Shown here in pieces: positions 29,401 to 32,772 of a stretch of 32,772 nt of DNA. Made by a program: the position numbers and the translations under genes. This DNA is from Clostridia bacterium (GTDB taxonomy: Bacteria > Bacillota > Clostridia > Oscillospirales > Acutalibacteraceae), in NCBI GenBank assembly GCA_900772705.1, contig CAAGRQ010000145.1:1-32772 (forward strand). The letters are read 5' to 3'. Numbering within the stretch: position 1 is the first letter of the stretch; each line of letters begins with the position of its first letter. The notes under the pieces are model-generated. The model saw nothing but the letters and a program-made list of their open reading frames with translations, made no database searches and was not told the DNA's origin.

Positions 29401-31530
29401 ATGAGCGTTAAAGAAAAAGAAAAAATCAGTTTTGCCCAACTGAAAAAGCCGATAAAAAATGTAATCGTCTGCCTTTTGCACCTTGCATCAGGATTTATTT
29501 TGGGTATGAGCGAGGTGTCCGACGGAATAAAGCCGTTCGGCGTTGCTTTCGTTTCGGTGTCCAAAAAACAGAACATTATTTTTTCCTCGGCAGGGGCAAT
29601 ACTCGGCTATATGACAGGCGGTTTAACGGCGCAAAGCGGAGGATATTTTGCCGCCGTGGTGATAAGCGCAATAGGTGCATTTATATTCGATATGCTCGAC
29701 ATATCGGAAAAGGCTGTTGGTTTAATGTGCATATCCGGTGCTTCGATCACTGCCGCCGATTTATTTGTCAGCGCAAGAGCGGGTGTGCTCAGCGAAAGGC
29801 TGCTTATAATAATCGCACAAATGACGGCTTGTGCGGCGTTTTCATATTTCTACTTTAAGAGTATGAACGCCGATTTTCGCAATCTTAGATTCAGAGCAAT
29901 GCCTTTTGATACGATAATATGTATGGTAATTTCGCTCTCATCACTCTTAATCACGGCAGGAAGTTTGAATATAGGAATAATATATCCGTTTCGTGCTTTG
30001 GCTGTGGGAGCAGTCCTATTGGCTGTACGCTTCGGCGGAATAAGATGGGGACTGATTTTATCGATGTGCACGGGATTTATGCTCGGTGCAGGAAGCGGTG
30101 ACGCCTTTATCTTATGCGGCGCAATGAGCATAGGGGTGCTTTTATGCTGCATATTTTCGTCTTTTGCGTCTCTCGGCTGTTCCCTGATTTACACGGCGGC
30201 AATTACATTTTTATCGGTCGTTGCGGGTGAGGAAACAGGGTTGCCGCTTTTTGTAAACAGTCTTATCGGGGTGGGCATATTTTTGCTGATGCCGAGCGTT
30301 GTGTGCAACAGACTTGAAGATTTCTTTGACAGCGGAAGAAACACAGCACCCGACGGAACGCTGAGGCAAAATCTCGTGCTGAAACTGAGATTCGCCTCCT
30401 CTGCCATGGCGGCTGTGAGCGAAAGCGTAGACCAGGTGAGAGAAAAAATAAACGAAGTCAGCCGCAAAAACAACGAGGCAAAAAAGGATACAATGAGTGA
30501 GGAAGAATATATACGAAATGAGATTATACTAGAAAAGACGAACCAGATACGAATGGTCGCCTCCGACCAGTTTTATTCCATATCGGGAATGCTATGTGAC
30601 CTTGCGAACGAATTCAACGATGCTGAAATGTTCGACTCCGAAGCAGGAGAAAAAATACGCAGACTGCTTGCTCAATACGAAATATACCCCACCGATATTT
30701 CCGCAATAGTAGACAAGTATTCGAGAATGAGGGTTGAAATACTGCTAGACGGCGAAAGTAAAAATTTATCGAGCACCGCCATACAAGACGGCATAGGAAA
30801 AATCTGCAACAGATATTTTGACTCGGGCAGAATAACAAATTTCAAAACGGGCACAATGCTCTCGTTTACGGAAAAGCCGAACTACTCGCTGCAAATCGGC
30901 TTTGCCCAATACAGTGCCGAGGGAAAACTGTGTGGCGATACGGTAAAAACGCTGAATGACGGCAAAGGACATTCCATTCTAATAATAAGCGACGGCATGG
31001 GGAAAGGCTCCCGTGCGGCACTTGACGGAGCCATGGGTGCAGGTCTTATATCACGGCTGATTAACGCAGGTTTCGGCTTTGATTCCGCACTCAAAATAGT
31101 AAATTCCGCACTATTGGTAAAATCAAACGACGAGAGCCTTGCAACGCTTGACATAGCAAACATAGACCTTTTTACGGGAAAATGCGAACTGTTTAAGGCG
31201 GGAGCGCCGTCAAGTTATATAGTAAAAAACGGAGTGCTCAACAAATGCGAATTATCCTCTATGCCGGCAGGAATACTCAGAGGCATAGAATTTGCAAAAC
31301 GAACGGCGGTACTAAGCCCGAATGACAGCATAATAATGATGAGCGACGGCATTACCGACCTCGGCGAAGAGTGGCTGAACAGAGTTTTTGCCGAATCGCC
31401 GTACGGTATTCAAAACACTGCCGACTACATACTCAAAAGTGCGCTTAAAGCGACAGAGGGCATTAAGCGTGACGATATGAGTGTAATATATGCAAAACTT
31501 GAAAGGAACCAAAATGAACGAAGTTTTTAA
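29401..31530 (+). CDS. spoIIE: Stage II sporulation protein E, PP2C-type phosphatase
   Basis: SpoIIE dephosphorylates SpoIIAA and so releases sigma-F in the forespore, and it also localises to the polar septum. The protein is 709 residues (B. subtilis 827). The N-terminal 300 residues contain about ten hydrophobic helices, starting with PIKNVIVCLLHLASGFILG. A middle region (about 315-500) is helical. The C-terminal PP2C domain (about 500-705) keeps the metal-binding aspartates in ISDGMGKGSRAA (Asp531) and MMSDGITDLGEEWL (Asp649), plus KAGAPSSYIVKNG and MPAGIL. The start follows AGAGGA. The end overlaps the SIS-domain gene by 17 nt. The tilS-hpt-ftsH genes that often follow spoIIE are absent here. 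Confidence 0.95.
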   Translation: MSVKEKEKISFAQLKKPIKNVIVCLLHLASGFILGMSEVSDGIKPFGVAFVSVSKKQNIIFSSAGAILGYMTGGLTAQSGGYFAAVVISAIGAFIFDMLDISEKAVGLMCISGASITAADLFVSARAGVLSERLLIIIAQMTACAAFSYFYFKSMNADFRNLRFRAMPFDTIICMVISLSSLLITAGSLNIGIIYPFRALAVGAVLLAVRFGGIRWGLILSMCTGFMLGAGSGDAFILCGAMSIGVLLCCIFSSFASLGCSLIYTAAITFLSVVAGEETGLPLFVNSLIGVGIFLLMPSVVCNRLEDFFDSGRNTAPDGTLRQNLVLKLRFASSAMAAVSESVDQVREKINEVSRKNNEAKKDTMSEEEYIRNEIILEKTNQIRMVASDQFYSISGMLCDLANEFNDAEMFDSEAGEKIRRLLAQYEIYPTDISAIVDKYSRMRVEILLDGESKNLSSTAIQDGIGKICNRYFDSGRITNFKTGTMLSFTEKPNYSLQIGFAQYSAEGKLCGDTVKTLNDGKGHSILIISDGMGKGSRAALDGAMGAGLISRLINAGFGFDSALKIVNSALLVKSNDESLATLDIANIDLFTGKCELFKAGAPSSYIVKNGVLNKCELSSMPAGILRGIEFAKRTAVLSPNDSIIMMSDGITDLGEEWLNRVFAESPYGIQNTADYILKSALKATEGIKRDDMSVIYAKLERNQNERSF

Positions 31531-32551
31531 TCAAAATGAAATTTTGAATCAGGACATAGACGATCTGCCGTTGATGATAAAAGCCGCTCTGGAAAATTCA
31601 ACCCAAAAGGAAAAGTTAAAATTCTCCCAAATTAAAATCGGCAAAAGTTATTTGCAGGGGTTGAAAATGATAATACTCACGGGTGACTCCTCATCGTACT
31701 TTGCATCGGAGGCGGCGGCATACAACACCGAACTTCTTTGCGACATACCGACCGTATCCGTTCATTCTCAACTTTTGATGAACACAAGAGGCATACCCGC
31801 AAAGGACACTCTGGTAATAGCCTGTTCAAAAAGCGGTGAGGATACGGACACTGTTTTTGCGGCAAAAAGAGCGATAAAAAACGGTGCAAAGGTTATCGCC
31901 GTAGCACCCGAGGAAAGCACGCTTTATAAGATGTGCAAAAGCGTTATTCCGCTGAGCGAATACGCAGACAGCATTTGCGGCTTTTGTGAGGAGTATTTTC
32001 TGCTTTCTCTGCTGTCGGTCTACTTTGGCGGCAAACTCGGAACCATGCCGAAACTGAACATAAGCGTTACGCTGAAACTCGCCGAAATGCTGTCGGGAAA
32101 ACTCTCCTTTTCCTCTCACGGCAAAAAAGCGCTCGAGGAGGCGGCTGATTATATGACCTCATTTTCGGACATTATCTTTTGCGGCTATGCAAGCGATGAA
32201 GCATCGGCAAGGGAAATCAGCGAATGCTTTAGAATTTACGGCGGTATAAAAGCATATTCACTGCCCATTTATGACATCAGGGAAAATTCCGTAAACTCAG
32301 AGAGCACTCTAATAGTGCCGATTATTACAAACAACGCAAACGCCGCATTGATAAATATGCAGGTAAATAAAATCAAATCGCTTTATTCGAGCACGCTCAT
32401 TTTTACTACCGAGAGCATAGCGCAGGAATGCAATCTAAGAGACGGCATAGTGACCGTTGAGGACAGCATACCGCTGTTTAACCCGATAACAGTAACGGGT
32501 GCACTTTATAAAACTCTTTCCTGCATTAATGACAAAAAGGACGAAAAATAA
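31514..32551 (+). CDS. Double SIS-domain protein (GlmS isomerase-like), substrate unknown
   Basis: 345 residues from ATG 31514, after GAAAGGA; an ATG at 31490 would put that site inside the gene. Two sugar-isomerase (SIS) folds are seen. SIS 1 (about 45-175) has LTGDSSSYFASEAAAYNTEL and VIACSKSGEDTDTVFAAKRA, equivalent to the phosphosugar-binding Ser/Thr loops of GlmS. SIS 2 (about 200-335) has DIIFCGYASDEASAREISEC and weaker loops. The N-terminal glutaminase domain of GlmS is absent. It may be a deglycase (FrlB/AgaS-like), a regulator, or a sporulation-related phosphosugar protein. Its start lies inside spoIIE, so the two are translationally coupled, which is unusual for this family. Confidence 0.82.
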   Translation: MNEVFNQNEILNQDIDDLPLMIKAALENSTQKEKLKFSQIKIGKSYLQGLKMIILTGDSSSYFASEAAAYNTELLCDIPTVSVHSQLLMNTRGIPAKDTLVIACSKSGEDTDTVFAAKRAIKNGAKVIAVAPEESTLYKMCKSVIPLSEYADSICGFCEEYFLLSLLSVYFGGKLGTMPKLNISVTLKLAEMLSGKLSFSSHGKKALEEAADYMTSFSDIIFCGYASDEASAREISECFRIYGGIKAYSLPIYDIRENSVNSESTLIVPIITNNANAALINMQVNKIKSLYSSTLIFTTESIAQECNLRDGIVTVEDSIPLFNPITVTGALYKTLSCINDKKDEK

Positions 32552-32597
32552 AAAGACTCCTATCGCTAAGGCTGAACCAAAAGCGGTAGGAGTTTTT
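32552..32597. terminator. Bidirectional terminator between the SIS gene and tatD
   Basis: A 15-bp stem (AAAGACTCCTATCGC / GCGGTAGGAGTTTTT with two G-U pairs) and a 16-nt loop, between convergent genes. Confidence 0.85.
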
Positions 32598-32616
32598 CAT
32601 TATATCTTTTACATAT

Positions 32617-32772
32617 TCATATATTATACATTCTGTGTGCGTTTTCGCAGGTTATATCCAAAATAGTTTGTGCCGATTCGCCGAGCACCTCACCGATTTT
32701 TTCCGCTATGAACGGAATATAAGACGAATCGTTGCGTTTTCCCCGATGCGGTTCGGGCGCAAGATACGGACA
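32617..32772 (-). CDS. tatD: TatD-family metal-dependent hydrolase, C-terminal 51 residues (partial)
   Basis: A minus-strand gene enters from the right edge and ends with TGA at 32617. The translation includes CPYLAPEPHRGKRNDSSYIP and ITCENAHRMYNI. These are the 'D(S/C)PYLAPxPHRGKxNxP' and 'TTxNAxRxF' signatures of TatD, a 3'-5' DNA exonuclease or hydrolase of the amidohydrolase fold. The preceding metal-binding Asp lies just outside the window. The rest of the gene is not visible. Confidence 0.9.
   Translation of the reverse strand, partial: CPYLAPEPHRGKRNDSSYIPFIAEKIGEVLGESAQTILDITCENAHRMYNI

Overview
The window looks like a chromosomal segment of a spore-forming Gram-positive anaerobe of the class Clostridia. 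A gut Oscillospiraceae/Ruminococcaceae-like member is my best guess, but this is inference. The support is a SpoIIE phosphatase, a SpoIIQ-like M23 protein, a short clostridial SecA with a C-terminal zinc motif, an AGGAGG-type ribosome-binding site before almost every gene, moderate-to-low GC, short intergenic gaps and many bidirectional terminators. TGA is used as a stop (malic enzyme, pth, tatD), so the code is standard. I see no rRNA, tRNA, CRISPR array, prophage or transposase gene. The only mobile-looking DNA is one 188-bp palindromic repeat element.

Layout. (1) 1-1460: a possible fragment of a DNA methylase-like gene on the left edge, then a DUF2130 coiled-coil protein with a nuclease-like motif. 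(2) 1473-5011, minus strand: secA with a good promoter, and an unknown lipoprotein. (3) 5097-8969: a promoter, a phosphoglycosyl transferase and a GH2 beta-galactosidase, apparently one transcript. (4) 9009-10580: a single radical SAM gene with its own promoter and terminator. (5) 10597-16714: CNNM/CorC-type membrane protein, pth, mfd, then a SpoIIQ-like M23 protein whose ribosome-binding site is inside a strong hairpin. (6) 16734-19766: cupin, a small unknown protein, a polysaccharide-type ABC permease without its ATPase, and the overlapping aroE-aroK pair. (7) 19813-24420: acpP, glpK, an LDH2-family dehydrogenase and malic enzyme (a C3/C4 carbon module). (8) 24428-27593: a P1B-type metal ATPase shell that has lost its catalytic domains, a secreted CHAP hydrolase behind three WalR-type boxes and a structured leader, the repeat element, and two tandem XRE regulators. 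(9) 27600-32772: an ABC-F ATPase with one degenerate ATP site, spoIIE overlapping a double-SIS protein, and the 3' end of tatD.

The strongest candidate for something undescribed is the 396-residue protein at 24428-25618. It keeps the transmembrane metal site of a Zn/Cd/Pb P1B ATPase (Cys-Pro-Cys, Lys and Asp in membrane helices) and adds a His/Cys-rich N-terminal tail. It lacks the actuator domain, the nucleotide-binding domain and the DKTGT phosphorylation motif, in an intact reading frame. Next are the 11-bp-phased TGTAAC boxes before the CHAP gene, the tandem XRE pair with a protein-level frozen C-terminal tail, and the hairpin over the SpoIIQ-like start.

All family assignments were made by eye from motifs; no database search was run.
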